64,000 bases of DNA, from the NCBI RefSeq assembly GCF_035998295.1, contig NZ_DASYHS010000157.1, positions 1 through 64,000 of the forward strand, read 5' to 3'. The notes below the pieces were generated by a model that saw nothing but the letters and a program-made list of their open reading frames with translations, was not told where the DNA came from and did no database searches. The DNA is from DASYHS01 sp035998295. Its GTDB lineage: Bacteria; Pseudomonadota; Alphaproteobacteria; Azospirillales; Azospirillaceae. Each line of letters begins with the position of its first letter. The stretch's first letter is position 1. Made by a program: the position numbers and the translations under genes. Positions 7,671-15,862 of the stretch are shown here, one piece after another.

Positions 7671-8756
7671 ATGAACCAGCCCCGCACGGCGCGCAGCCTC
7701 GACGACCTGGTCGCGGCCGGCGTGCTCGCCCCGGAGGCCGCCGCCGGCCTCGCCAGGGTGGCCGACCGCTACGCGATCGCCGTCACGCCCTATCTCCTGG
7801 AGCGCATCCGCGACGGTGGCGAGCCGTTCGCGCGCCAGTACCTGCCGGACCCGGGCGAAACCGATGCGGCGCCGGAGGAGCGCCCCGATCCGATCGGCGA
7901 CGGCGCCCACATGCCCGTGAAGGGCATCGTCCACCGGTATCCCGACCGGGTGCTGCTGAAGCTGCACCACGCATGCCCGGTCTACTGCCGGTTCTGCTTC
8001 CGGCGCGAGATGGTCGGCCCCGGCGGCGACGCGCTGTCGAAGGACGAGCTCGCCGCCGCGCTCGACTACGTCCGTGCCCGCGAGGAGGTATGGGAGGTGA
8101 TCCTGACCGGCGGCGACCCTCTGGCGCTGAGCGCGCGACGGCTCGCCGAGGTGGTCGGGGTGCTGGACGCGATCGGCCATGTCGGCGTGATCCGCCTGCA
8201 CAGCCGCGTGCCACTCGCCGATCCCGGCCGCATCGACGCGGACCTCGTCTCGGCCCTGCGGGCGAGCGACACGGCGGTCTGGGTCGCGGTCCATTGCAAC
8301 CATCCGGCCGAGTTGACGGCCGAGGCGGCGGCGGCGCTGGCCCGGCTCGCCGACGCGGGCATCCCCCTGCTCGGCCAGACGGTGCTGCTGCGCGGCGTCA
8401 ACGACGACCCGGCGGTCCTGGAAGCGCTTTTCCGGGGCCTCGTGCGCAACCGGGTCAAACCCTACTACCTGCATCATCCCGACCTGGCGCCGGGCACGGC
8501 CCGGTTCCGCCTCGACCTGGAGGAGGGCCAAGCACTGATGCGCGCGATTCGCGGCAGGCTGTCGGGTGTTTGCCAGCCGACCTACGTGCTCGACATTCCC
8601 GGCGGCCATGGGAAGGCGCCGATAGGGCCGGTCTGGCTGCATGGGGGGAGCGCGCAGGGCGACGGGATCGAGGTCGAGGACTGGCGCGGCCGGCGCCACG
8701 CCTATCCTCCCGAGGCAACGAGGGTTGCCATCGACCGGAAAGATGGGTTGGAATGA
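7671..8756 (+). CDS. KamA/EpmB-family radical SAM aminomutase
   Basis: A 361-residue radical SAM enzyme related to lysine 2,3-aminomutase. The [4Fe-4S] site CPVYCRFC uses Cys102, Cys106 and Cys109, and ILTGGDPLAL is the SAM-contacting GGDP motif. Near the C-terminus DIPGGHGKAPIGP carries the PGG-x-GK lysine that binds PLP in lysine aminomutase, so aminomutase chemistry is plausible. It may be a free-lysine 2,3-aminomutase or the EpmB type, which modifies lysine for transfer to elongation factor P; length and the absence of an N-terminal extension suit EpmB. Neither efp nor epmA is in this window to decide. The ATG at 7671 (MNQPRTARSLDDL) fits family N-termini. Confidence 0.85.
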   Translation: MNQPRTARSLDDLVAAGVLAPEAAAGLARVADRYAIAVTPYLLERIRDGGEPFARQYLPDPGETDAAPEERPDPIGDGAHMPVKGIVHRYPDRVLLKLHHACPVYCRFCFRREMVGPGGDALSKDELAAALDYVRAREEVWEVILTGGDPLALSARRLAEVVGVLDAIGHVGVIRLHSRVPLADPGRIDADLVSALRASDTAVWVAVHCNHPAELTAEAAAALARLADAGIPLLGQTVLLRGVNDDPAVLEALFRGLVRNRVKPYYLHHPDLAPGTARFRLDLEEGQALMRAIRGRLSGVCQPTYVLDIPGGHGKAPIGPVWLHGGSAQGDGIEVEDWRGRRHAYPPEATRVAIDRKDGLE

Positions 8757-8838
8757 TCCGGCCGGGCGGTCCCGCCGTATAGGGTTGGCCCATATGGGGG
8801 ACGCCGGCGCGCCGCGCCGACCAGCAGGGGAAAACGCA

Positions 8839-9318
8839 ATGCTTCGCATCGGGACCATCACCATCGGATCGCTGATCGCCGCAGCGATCGCCTTCGGCGC
8901 GCACGCCCAGTCGCCCCAGCCGACCTCCCAGGACCCGAGCGAGCAGATCGCCCAGCGCGAAGCCGCGATGAAAGAGATGGGCGGCGCCATGAAGACGATC
9001 AGCGCCTACGTCAAGAACGAGGGCGGTACCATAGAGGACGTTCGCGAGGGCGCCGCCACCATCGACCTGGTCTCCGCTTCCATCGTGCCGCACCTGTTCC
9101 CCGCCGGCACCGAGGCCGGCGTCGGCAGCAGCGATGCCCTGCCCGCGATCTGGGACGACTGGAGCGGGTTCGAACAGGCGGCCGGCGCCCTCACCACCGC
9201 GAGCGCCGAGCTGACGGCGGCAGCCGAGAGCGGCGACCGGGCCGCGATCGCGGCCGCCTTCGCGGCCACCGGACGGAGCTGCGGGGGGTGCCACGAGACC
9301 TACCGGGCCGAAAAGTGA
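8839..9318 (+). CDS. Cytochrome c' (periplasmic, class II)
   Basis: A 159-residue precursor with a signal peptide ending near AFGAHAQ (residues 18-24). The mature part is a four-helix bundle with the haem-binding CGGCH close to the C-terminus (RSCGGCHETYRAEK), the hallmark of class II cytochrome c'. Such proteins bind NO, CO or O2 and can act in nitric oxide tolerance or electron transfer. The ATG at 8839 follows AGGGGAAAACGC. The stop overlaps the GTG start of the next cytochrome gene, so the two are translationally coupled and probably function in one periplasmic electron-transfer path. Confidence 0.92.
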   Translation: MLRIGTITIGSLIAAAIAFGAHAQSPQPTSQDPSEQIAQREAAMKEMGGAMKTISAYVKNEGGTIEDVREGAATIDLVSASIVPHLFPAGTEAGVGSSDALPAIWDDWSGFEQAAGALTTASAELTAAAESGDRAAIAAAFAATGRSCGGCHETYRAEK

Positions 9319-10169
9319 GGGCTGCCCGGGCCGCATGGCTGGTCGTGCCGCTGGCGCTCGCCAGCGGCAGCGGGGCCGCAGCGGATCCGGTGGCGCGGGG
9401 CGAGTACGTGTTCGACGCGGCCGGCTGCGCCGGCTGCCACACCGCGCCCGATGGCGAAAGGCTGGCCGGCGGCCGGGCTCTCGAGACACCGTTCGGGACC
9501 TTCCGCACGCCCAACATCACCCCCGATCCCGAGCACGGCATCGGCGGCTGGAGCGACGCCGACTTCGTCCGCGCGATGCGCGAGGGAATTGGACCCGACG
9601 GGACGGTCTATTTCCCCGCCTTTCCCTACACTTCCTACACCGGGATGACCGAGCGGGACCTTCTGGACCTGAAGGCCTATCTCGACGCGCAGCCGGCGGT
9701 GGCGCAGGCCGACCAGCCCCATGAACTGGACGCCCCCTACGGCTGGCGGTTCCTGCTCCCGGCCTGGCGCCTGCTCCACTTCGAGGCGGGCGAGCTGCCC
9801 GAGGAGCCGGGCCGCGACCCCCAGTGGCACCGCGGGCGCTATCTCGTGCGGGCACTCGGCCATTGCGGAGAATGCCACACGCCGCGCAACCGGCTGGGCG
9901 CGATGGACGAAGACCGCTTCCTGGGGGGCAGCGAGGCGGGCCCGGAGGGTCGGCCGGTCCCGAACATCACGCCCCATCCCGAGGCCGGCATCGGTTCCTG
10001 GTCGCCCGGCGACGTCACCTTCCTGCTGGAGACGGGAATGCTGCCGGACGGCGATTTCGTCGGCGGCGGCATGAACGAGGTGGTGGAGGCCAGCACCTCG
10101 CGCCTCACGCCCGAGGATCGGGCCGCGATCGCCGCCTACCTGCTGTCGCTGCCGCCCATCGGCCCGTGA
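9315..10169 (+). CDS. Di-haem cytochrome c family protein
   Basis: A 284-residue exported protein with two class I haem sites, CAGCH and CGECH, separated by about 150 residues. Repeated motifs TPNITPDPEHGIGGWSDADF and VPNITPHPEAGIGSWSPGDV show an internal duplication of a cytochrome c domain, as in electron-accepting subunits of periplasmic alcohol, aldehyde or gluconate dehydrogenases. The GTG at 9315 overlaps the preceding TGA as GTGA and gives a signal peptide RAARAAWLVVPLALASGSGAAA. The dehydrogenase it would serve is not nearby, so the electron donor is unknown. Its 3' end overlaps the convergent nth gene by 34 bases. Confidence 0.88.
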   Translation: MRAARAAWLVVPLALASGSGAAADPVARGEYVFDAAGCAGCHTAPDGERLAGGRALETPFGTFRTPNITPDPEHGIGGWSDADFVRAMREGIGPDGTVYFPAFPYTSYTGMTERDLLDLKAYLDAQPAVAQADQPHELDAPYGWRFLLPAWRLLHFEAGELPEEPGRDPQWHRGRYLVRALGHCGECHTPRNRLGAMDEDRFLGGSEAGPEGRPVPNITPHPEAGIGSWSPGDVTFLLETGMLPDGDFVGGGMNEVVEASTSRLTPEDRAAIAAYLLSLPPIGP

Positions 10170-10807
10170 GCCTTCGCCGGCGTCTTCTCGGGATAGGCGC
10201 ACAGGTCGCGGACCGGGCAGGTCGGGCAGTCCGGGCGGCGCGCCTTGCAGACGTAGCGGCCGTGCAGGATCAGCCAGTGATGGGCATGCAGGCGCCAACG
10301 CTCCGGCACGCAGGCGAGCAAGGCGCGCTCGACCGCGTCGGGCGTGCGGCCGGGCGCCAACCCGGTGCGGTTCGAGACGCGGAAGATGTGGGTATCGACC
10401 GCGATGGTCGGCTCCCCGAACGCCACGTTCAGGACCACGTTCGCGGTCTTGCGGCCGACGCCCGGCAGGGCCTCCAGCGCCTCGCGGTCGCGCGGGACCT
10501 CGCCGCCATGCTCTCGGACCAGGATCTCCGACAGGGCGATCACGTTCCTGGCCTTGGTGTTGAACAGGCCGATCGTCTTGATGTGCTCGCGCACGGCCGC
10601 CTCGCCCAGGGCCACCATCGCTACGGGCGTGGAGGCCGCATGGAACAGCCGGCGCGTCGCCTTGTTGACCCCGGCGTCGGTCGCCTGCGCCGACAGCACG
10701 ACCGCCACCAGCAGGGTGTAGGGGTCGCGGTATTCGAGCTCGCTCGCCGGCTCGGGGTCGGCGGCCGCGAGGCGGCGGAAGAACTCGTCGATGTCGGCGG
10801 GCGTCAT
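10136..10807 (-). CDS. nth: Endonuclease III (DNA glycosylase/AP lyase)
   Basis: A 223-residue base-excision-repair enzyme removing oxidised pyrimidines. The helix-hairpin-helix LEALPGVGRKTANVVL includes the catalytic Lys, followed by VDTHIFRVSNR with the catalytic Asp. The C-terminal [4Fe-4S] cluster pattern C-x6-C-x2-C-x5-C is intact in CKARRPDCPTCPVRDLC. The ATG at 10807 (MTPADIDEFFRRLAAADPEP) gives family-typical length; earlier in-frame codons give a non-conserved extension. It is convergent with, and overlaps by 34 bases, the di-haem cytochrome gene. Confidence 0.95.
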   Translation of the reverse strand: MTPADIDEFFRRLAAADPEPASELEYRDPYTLLVAVVLSAQATDAGVNKATRRLFHAASTPVAMVALGEAAVREHIKTIGLFNTKARNVIALSEILVREHGGEVPRDREALEALPGVGRKTANVVLNVAFGEPTIAVDTHIFRVSNRTGLAPGRTPDAVERALLACVPERWRLHAHHWLILHGRYVCKARRPDCPTCPVRDLCAYPEKTPAKAHGPMGGSDSR

Positions 10808-10892
10808 GGGCGCGACTTTAGCCGGGACGACGCGCGGCGCAAAGGGGGTGCATCGCTTGCCGGTACCGGACCGCCCGACTACTCTCGATCCC

Positions 10893-11417
10893 ATGCAGCA
10901 GGATCCGGACGGCGCCGCTGACCGGCGCATCCTCTTCGACGCGGTGCTTCACCCGCACCGCAGCCTGAGCCCGCGGGGGTTCGCAGTGCTGATGGGGTCC
11001 GTCGGCACAGTCAGCCTGGCGGTCGGGGGCTGGTTCCTCGCACAGGGCGCCTGGCCGGTGTTCGGCTTCTTCGGGCTGGACGTGCTGCTGCTCTATGTCG
11101 CCTTCCGCCTCAGCTATCGTGCCGGGCGCATGCACGAGCGGGTGCGGCTGACCGAGGCGGAGCTGGAGGTCCAGCGGATCGATCACCGCGGCGGCCGGCG
11201 CTTCTGGAGATTCCAGCCGTCCTGGCTGCGCGTCGCGATCGACGACCCGCCCGAACACGACAGCCAGGTGGTGCTATCAAGCCATGGCCGGTCGGTGGTC
11301 GTCGGGTCGTTCCTGTCGCCGGAGGAGCGCCTGGACTTCGCCCACGCGCTCGAACGCGCCCTGACCCAGTGGCGGCTGTCCCGCTGGCGGGCGCGTCCGG
11401 CCGGTCCCTCAGGCTAG
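10893..11417 (+). CDS. DUF2244 membrane protein
   Basis: A 174-residue protein with two close membrane helices (about residues 28-70: VLMGSVGTVSLAVGGWFLAQ and VFGFFGLDVLLLYVAFRLSY) and a cytoplasmic domain with the RFWRFQPSWLRV and RSVVVGSFLSPEER motifs of DUF2244. Its function is unknown; members are frequent in alphaproteobacteria. It is divergent from nth and convergent with dapB: the two stop codons share the four bases CTAG at 11414-11417, so each gene's TAG is read on opposite strands from the same palindrome. Confidence 0.85.
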   Translation: MQQDPDGAADRRILFDAVLHPHRSLSPRGFAVLMGSVGTVSLAVGGWFLAQGAWPVFGFFGLDVLLLYVAFRLSYRAGRMHERVRLTEAELEVQRIDHRGGRRFWRFQPSWLRVAIDDPPEHDSQVVLSSHGRSVVVGSFLSPEERLDFAHALERALTQWRLSRWRARPAGPSG

Positions 11418-12211
11418 AGCCCGAGCACGTCGCGCATGGAATAGAGCCCGGGCGGCTGGGTGCGGGCCCAGAGTGCGGCGCGGACCGCCCCGACCGCATA
11501 GATCGCCCGGCTGGATGCCCGGTGCCCGAGCTCGATCCGCTCGCCCTCGCCCGCAAAAGTGACGAGGTGATCGCCGACGACGTCGCCGCCGCGCAGCACC
11601 GCGAAGCCAATGTCCCCCTGTCGACGCGCGCCGGTGTGGCCGTCCCGCGCCCGGGCGGCGACCGCGTCCAGGTCGGCGCCGCGCCCGGCCGCCGCGGCCC
11701 GGCCGAGCCCGAGCGCGGTGCCCGAGGGAGCATCCACCTTCCGGCGATGGTGCATCTCCAGGATCTCGATGTCGAAGTCGGGCCCGAGCGTGCGCGCGAC
11801 CTGCTCGACCAGGGCGGTCAGCAGGTTCACGCCGAGGCTCATGTTCGGGGCCTGGACGATCGGCGCGTGATGCGCAGCGCGGACGATTGCCTCCTGCTCG
11901 GCGGCGCCCAGGCCGGTCGTTCCGACCACATGGACCGTCCCGGCCTGAGCCGCCAGAGCCGCGTGACGCGCCGTGGCCGCGGGTGTCGTGAAGTCGATCA
12001 CCGCGTCCGCGCCGGCGAAGAGCCCGACCGGGTCGTCCGAGACCGGGACGCCCAACGGCTCCAGCCCGGCGACCAGGCCGACGTCGCGCCCGATGACGTC
12101 GCTCCCCGCCCGCGCGGTTCCGCCGCCAACCGAGCAGTCCGGCGTCGAGGCGATCTGGGCGATCAACATCCGGCCCATCCGTCCGGTACAGCCGACGACA
12201 CCGACTCTCAT
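11414..12211 (-). CDS. dapB: 4-hydroxy-tetrahydrodipicolinate reductase
   Basis: A 265-residue NAD(P)H-dependent enzyme of the diaminopimelate/lysine pathway. The Rossmann loop VGVVGCTGRMGR is at the N-terminus and the catalytic region EMHHRRKVDAPSGTAL holds the His-His, Lys and PSGTA residues. The ATG at 12211 follows GGAGGGGAGCGCC, an excellent ribosome site. No other dap gene is adjacent. The stop shares CTAG with the convergent DUF2244 gene. Confidence 0.97.
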   Translation of the reverse strand: MRVGVVGCTGRMGRMLIAQIASTPDCSVGGGTARAGSDVIGRDVGLVAGLEPLGVPVSDDPVGLFAGADAVIDFTTPAATARHAALAAQAGTVHVVGTTGLGAAEQEAIVRAAHHAPIVQAPNMSLGVNLLTALVEQVARTLGPDFDIEILEMHHRRKVDAPSGTALGLGRAAAAGRGADLDAVAARARDGHTGARRQGDIGFAVLRGGDVVGDHLVTFAGEGERIELGHRASSRAIYAVGAVRAALWARTQPPGLYSMRDVLGL

Positions 12212-12269
12212 GGCGCTCCCCTCCGATCCCGCAGCACGAAGAGGCTTTAGCACAGCCGCAGCCGCGGGC

Positions 12270-13253
12270 CTACCGGGAGCCGAGGCAGCCGGCCAGGCCG
12301 TCGGCCAGGTTGCGCATCATGGCGGGATAGAGCTCCGGACCGTTCTCCAGTGTCGCGCCCAACGGGTCGAGCACGCCGGTACGGATGCCGGTACCCTCGG
12401 TGATCGTGGCAACGATCGCAGGCTCGAACTGCGGCTCGGAGAACAGGCAGACCGCCTGCTGCCCGACGAGGCGCGCGCGCAGCTCCGACACGCGCCGGGC
12501 GCTCGGCGGACGGTCCGGACTGACGGTCACGGCTCCGACCGACCGCAGGCCGTAGCGATGCTCCAGATAGCCATAGGCATCGTGGAAGGTCGCGAACGCA
12601 CGGTCGGCCAGCGGGGCGAGGCGCGCGCGCAGTTCGGCATCCAACGCGTCGAGGCGCCGGGCCTCGGTCTCGGCGTTCGTCCGGTAGGTGGCGGCATTGC
12701 CGGGGTCGGCCGCGGCCAGAGCATCCGCGATGGCGGCCACCATCGCGCCGGCATTGCCGACGTCGAGCCAGACATGCGTATCGATCCCGCCGCCGCCGCC
12801 GTGGCCGTGACCGTCGTCGTGGCCATGATCGTCGCCGTGGCCGTGACCGTCGCCGTGGCCGTGATCGTCGTCATGGCCGTGATCGTCGTCGTGATCGTGT
12901 TCGCTGCCGCTCCGGAGCACCATACCCGGCGCGCTTATCAAGGCGACCGCGCGCGCATTCTCCCCCAGCGTCGCCAGCGGGCGCTCGAGGAAGATCTCGA
13001 GTTCCGGGCCGATCCAGAAGACGAGGTCGGCAGATGCGAGTCCTCGGGCGTCGGAGGGCCGCAGGCTGTAGGTGTGGGGCGAGCCGGCACCGTCGACGAG
13101 CAGCTCGGGTGCTCCCACCCCGTCCATCACGGCGGCGACGAGACTGTGGACGGGCTTGACGCTGGCGACGACGCGCGGCACCTCGGCCCGGGCCGGAAGG
13201 CTCGCCGTGACCAGCAGCAGCGTGCCGAACGCTGCAAGAGAGCGGAAGGGCAT
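12270..13253 (-). CDS. znuA: Zinc ABC transporter substrate-binding protein ZnuA
   Basis: A 327-residue periplasmic protein that captures Zn2+ for a ZnuBC importer. A signal peptide ends near SLPARAEVP. Zinc ligands appear at GSPHTYSL, THVWLDVG, HDAYGYLEHRYG and DPLGATLENG. Between about residues 115 and 155 lies a loop almost entirely of His, Asp and Gly (repeats such as DDDHGHDDDHGHGDGHGHG), the usual metal-scavenging loop but long here. The ATG at 13253 was chosen because it directly precedes the signal peptide. Unusually, znuB and znuC are not adjacent on either side. A Zur-like palindrome lies about 30 bases upstream. Confidence 0.94.
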   Translation of the reverse strand: MPFRSLAAFGTLLLVTASLPARAEVPRVVASVKPVHSLVAAVMDGVGAPELLVDGAGSPHTYSLRPSDARGLASADLVFWIGPELEIFLERPLATLGENARAVALISAPGMVLRSGSEHDHDDDHGHDDDHGHGDGHGHGDDHGHDDGHGHGGGGGIDTHVWLDVGNAGAMVAAIADALAAADPGNAATYRTNAETEARRLDALDAELRARLAPLADRAFATFHDAYGYLEHRYGLRSVGAVTVSPDRPPSARRVSELRARLVGQQAVCLFSEPQFEPAIVATITEGTGIRTGVLDPLGATLENGPELYPAMMRNLADGLAGCLGSR

Positions 13254-13283
13254 GGAGACCTCGAAGAACCACATTAAGCGGTC

Positions 13284-13301
13284 GTAGTGTTATAACGTTG
13301 C
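13284..13301. promoter_or_regulatory. Zur-box-like palindrome upstream of znuA
   Basis: GTAGTGTTATAACGTTGC is a dyad around the core GTTATAAC and agrees at 15 of 18 positions with the alphaproteobacterial Zur operator I recall (GTAATGTTATAACATTAC). It lies 31 bases upstream of the znuA ATG, the normal place for zinc-dependent repression. Confidence 0.7.
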
Positions 13302-13807
13302 AATTACCGCGTCAATCGCTGTCGGCCAATCACGAGTCGCTGGACCGTCGCGCGCGGCCGAGCGGAAGTCGGGGGCCGATGCCGCGCGCCAGCCACAGTT
13401 CCGACGTCCCATGGTCACGGTTTTGCCGCAACCCGGCTCCGCACCGGCCACACATGTTGCATTTACGCACTACCACGCCTCTAATCGCTCGCCGCCGCTT
13501 GCTGCGACGGCGGCGGCGCGCCAGAACTAGCGCAGCAGTGCTACAAGCGTTGCGGAACCAAGCTCAACCGGAATTGTTCGAATTTGAGCTTCCGTTTCGG
13601 ACGGCTACTGGGCCCGATTACGGTTGCGGGCAAGCCGAAGAAAGTCACCATTGCAGCGCGACAGATTTCACGGCTACCGCCGAACGCAATAGAGCAAAAG
13701 GGGTAACGCGCAGGTTGATATTGATGAAAGTGCTTATATTTTAGAATTTGACACTCAAGTTCGTGCGTGTTGTTAATGCTGTCACTCAAGTAAGGGGGGT
13801 CTCTCTC
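13302..13807. other. 506-base intergenic region between znuA and the OmpA-domain gene
   Basis: No convincing gene is seen. Open frames here lack ribosome sites and conserved features. The first 300 bases have the local high GC; the last 150 are distinctly AT-richer and contain the predicted promoter of the OmpA-domain gene. A direct repeat CACTCAAGT occurs at 13752-13760 and 13783-13791, flanking the predicted -10 region. Confidence 0.5.
13748..13777 (+). promoter_or_regulatory. Predicted promoter of OmpA-domain gene
   Basis: A perfect TTGACA at 13748-13753 is followed after 18 bases by GTTAAT (13772-13777). The leader would be about 25 bases, ending in an AAGGGGGG ribosome site before the GTG start at 13808. 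Confidence 0.5.
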
Positions 13808-14395
13808 GTGATCCGTAAGATCATCACCGCCTCGTCGGCGTTCGCTCTGCTCGGTTTCGCGACGGCTTTCGCGCCGGCCGCCAATGCCCAGGAGCCCGGC
13901 GAGTTCTGCAACCCGGTCGTCCACGGCGCCAACGAGCCCGTGTACTCGGCTGCGGGCGACTCGCTGGTTCTCCACAACGGTTCGGTCCCGTGCCCGCCGC
14001 AGGTCACCGCGGCTCCGCCGGCACCCGCTCCGGCGCCCGCCCCGGCCCCGGCGCCGAGCCTGGCCGACTCGGTCTATTTCGTGTTCTTCGACTTCGACCG
14101 GGCCAACATCACCCCGGCGGCGCAGGACATCATCAACACGGTCGTCACCGACTTCCGCCGCAACAACGCGGCTGGCGTCGCGGTGGTCGGCCACACCGAC
14201 ACCGCCGGCCCGCCGGCCTACAACCAGCGCCTTTCGGAGCGGCGTGCGACCGCCGTCCGCGACTCGCTGGTGCGCGGCGGCGTGCCTGCCGGCGCGGTGG
14301 CGACTGCCGGCGTCGGTGAGGAGCAGCCGCTGATCGCGACTGGCGACGGCGTGCGCGAGCCGTCGAACCGCCGTGCGGAGATCCGCTTCCGGTAA
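13808..14395 (+). CDS. OmpA-family peptidoglycan-binding protein
   Basis: A 195-residue exported protein. A signal peptide (about residues 1-28, ending AANAQ) is followed by a short Cys-containing segment, a Pro/Ala linker (alternating AP repeats near residues 75-92) and an OmpA C-terminal domain. The domain shows FFDFDRANITP, VVGHTDTAG and NQRLSERRATAVRDSL, the Asp and Arg positions that bind diaminopimelate in peptidoglycan. There is no beta-barrel, so it probably tethers or senses the cell wall from the periplasm. The GTG at 13808 follows AAGGGGGG; the ATG upstream at 13748 overlaps the promoter. It is monocistronic with a strong terminator. Confidence 0.88.
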   Translation: MIRKIITASSAFALLGFATAFAPAANAQEPGEFCNPVVHGANEPVYSAAGDSLVLHNGSVPCPPQVTAAPPAPAPAPAPAPAPSLADSVYFVFFDFDRANITPAAQDIINTVVTDFRRNNAAGVAVVGHTDTAGPPAYNQRLSERRATAVRDSLVRGGVPAGAVATAGVGEEQPLIATGDGVREPSNRRAEIRFR

Positions 14396-14421
14396 GACGG
14401 TCCCGGCAACGGACGTAATGG

Positions 14422-14456
14422 AACGGGAGGGGCTTGGCCCCTCCCGTTTTCTTTTT
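14422..14456 (+). terminator. Rho-independent terminator after OmpA-domain gene
   Basis: A perfect 12-bp stem (AACGGGAGGGGC paired with GCCCCTCCCGTT) with a TTG loop is followed by TTCTTTTT. It lies 27 bases after the stop codon. The AA/TT ends could let it also stop transcripts from the opposite strand, where the antiporter gene ends at 14471. Confidence 0.93.
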
Positions 14457-14470
14457 GCCCGAAGGCTGCT

Positions 14471-15712
14471 TCAGCCGGCCTGCTCCGCACCTTCATGCCG
14501 ACGACGTGCATAAAGGCGCGTGAGCGTCGCCGCCGTGCTGCCATGGGCCATGATCGAGCCGAAGACGAGCGCGCTCGCCGCGTGCCAGACGACGGGGTCG
14601 TGGACGTGCCCGCGCGCAAACGCCGCGTAGTAGATCGCGGCGACCCCGATCGGCCCGAACCAGCCGACATAGGCGGTATCCCGGCCATCCAGCCAGCCCC
14701 GAAGACCGGGAAAGAACGTGGCGACCACCGGCGGACGGCGCAGGAGGAGGAGGAGCACCACGAGTGCTAGCAGCGGCCAGCCCAGGCGTACCCAGTCGGC
14801 CAGCGGCAGCGCGACGCCGAAGATCACGAACATCGGCAGGGTGAACAGCTTGGCGACGGCCTCCTGGATGTGCCTCTCCTCGTGCTCCTCGCGCCTGTCC
14901 GAGCAGAGGTTGAACACCAGCCCGGCCACGAAGACGGAGATGAGCGCATCCGCGCCGAGGAGTTTCCCTGCCCCGAGAGTGAGAAGCGAGAAGGCTACCG
15001 TGTAGCCGAGCAGCGCCGTGTTCTCGACGTACCGGCGACGCTCGGCATGGCCCAGCAGCTTGGCTGCGGCCCAGCCGACGGTGCCGCCGGCGAGAACGGC
15101 CCCGACGACGCCTATCAGGAGCGAGTGAAGGAACCAGCGTTCCCACGCCGCGTCGGGCGGGTGGCCGAGCATCAGCACCGGCAGCATCACGAAGACGTAG
15201 GCCAGCCCGTCATTGGCTCCGGCCTCGAAAGAGATCGCGTCGCGCACGTGCAACGGCAGGTGCTTCGTGGCGAAGGGGCCCGTCACGATGGAACTCGCCA
15301 CCACCGGGTCGGTCGGGGTGACGACGGCGCCGAGGAGGAGCGCCATCCAGACGGGCAGGCCGAGCAGCCAGCCCGCGAGCGCGGAGGAGACGAGCCACAT
15401 GCCGAGCATGCCGAGCAGCAGCAGGACCGCCACCGGGCGCCACAGCGACCGGATGCTGTCCCTCTTCAGCCGCAATGCGATGCCCATGAGGCCGATGGCC
15501 ATGGTGAGCCGCGCCGCCTGCTCCAGGATGGGAACTTCCTCGCCCCATTGCGCCAAGTCGAGCCAGCCCAGCGCATAGGGGCCCGCGGCCATGCCTACCA
15601 TGACGGCGATCATCGGCTCCTGGAGGGGGCTTCTCTTGATCCGGTTGGAAAGCAGGCCGACGAGGAGAACGACCGTGCCGGTCACGGCAAGGGCGACGTT
15701 CAGCTGTGTCAT
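14471..15712 (-). CDS. Cation:proton antiporter (CPA1/NhaP type)
   Basis: A 413-residue inner-membrane protein with about 12 hydrophobic helices from near the N-terminus (QLNVALAVTGTVVLLVGLLS) to the end. Motifs LLLGAVVTPTDPVVASSIV and DAISFEAGANDGLAYVFVM match the TDP and ND-type ion-binding regions of Na+(K+)/H+ antiporters of the CPA1 family; no C-terminal regulatory domain is present. It would exchange protons for sodium or potassium in pH or salt homeostasis. The ATG at 15712 (MTQLNVALA) begins directly before the first helix. It stands alone between the OmpA-domain gene and dnaJ. Confidence 0.88.
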   Translation of the reverse strand: MTQLNVALAVTGTVVLLVGLLSNRIKRSPLQEPMIAVMVGMAAGPYALGWLDLAQWGEEVPILEQAARLTMAIGLMGIALRLKRDSIRSLWRPVAVLLLLGMLGMWLVSSALAGWLLGLPVWMALLLGAVVTPTDPVVASSIVTGPFATKHLPLHVRDAISFEAGANDGLAYVFVMLPVLMLGHPPDAAWERWFLHSLLIGVVGAVLAGGTVGWAAAKLLGHAERRRYVENTALLGYTVAFSLLTLGAGKLLGADALISVFVAGLVFNLCSDRREEHEERHIQEAVAKLFTLPMFVIFGVALPLADWVRLGWPLLALVVLLLLLRRPPVVATFFPGLRGWLDGRDTAYVGWFGPIGVAAIYYAAFARGHVHDPVVWHAASALVFGSIMAHGSTAATLTRLYARRRHEGAEQAG

Positions 15713-15862
15713 CGGGGCTCCGGACGGCAGGTGGCGCAGTTCCCGACTCAACCACCGGGACCGGTGGCCGGTTCAGGAATGGCCGGCCCGCTCCCCTGGA
15801 AGCCGCCCGCGACGACGCCGTGATTGCCCCCTGCGCGCCCGGTAGCGCTCCAACGTGCCGGG

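Noticed and set aside
11973..13277. Long + strand frame with a Val/Ala-rich membrane-like stretch
   Set aside because: The hydrophobic run is the reverse complement of the His/Asp codon repeats of znuA, not a real membrane protein.
13298..13744. Frame in the znuA/OmpA intergenic region
   Set aside because: No ribosome site and no conserved feature; it spans the Zur box side and AT-rich promoter region.
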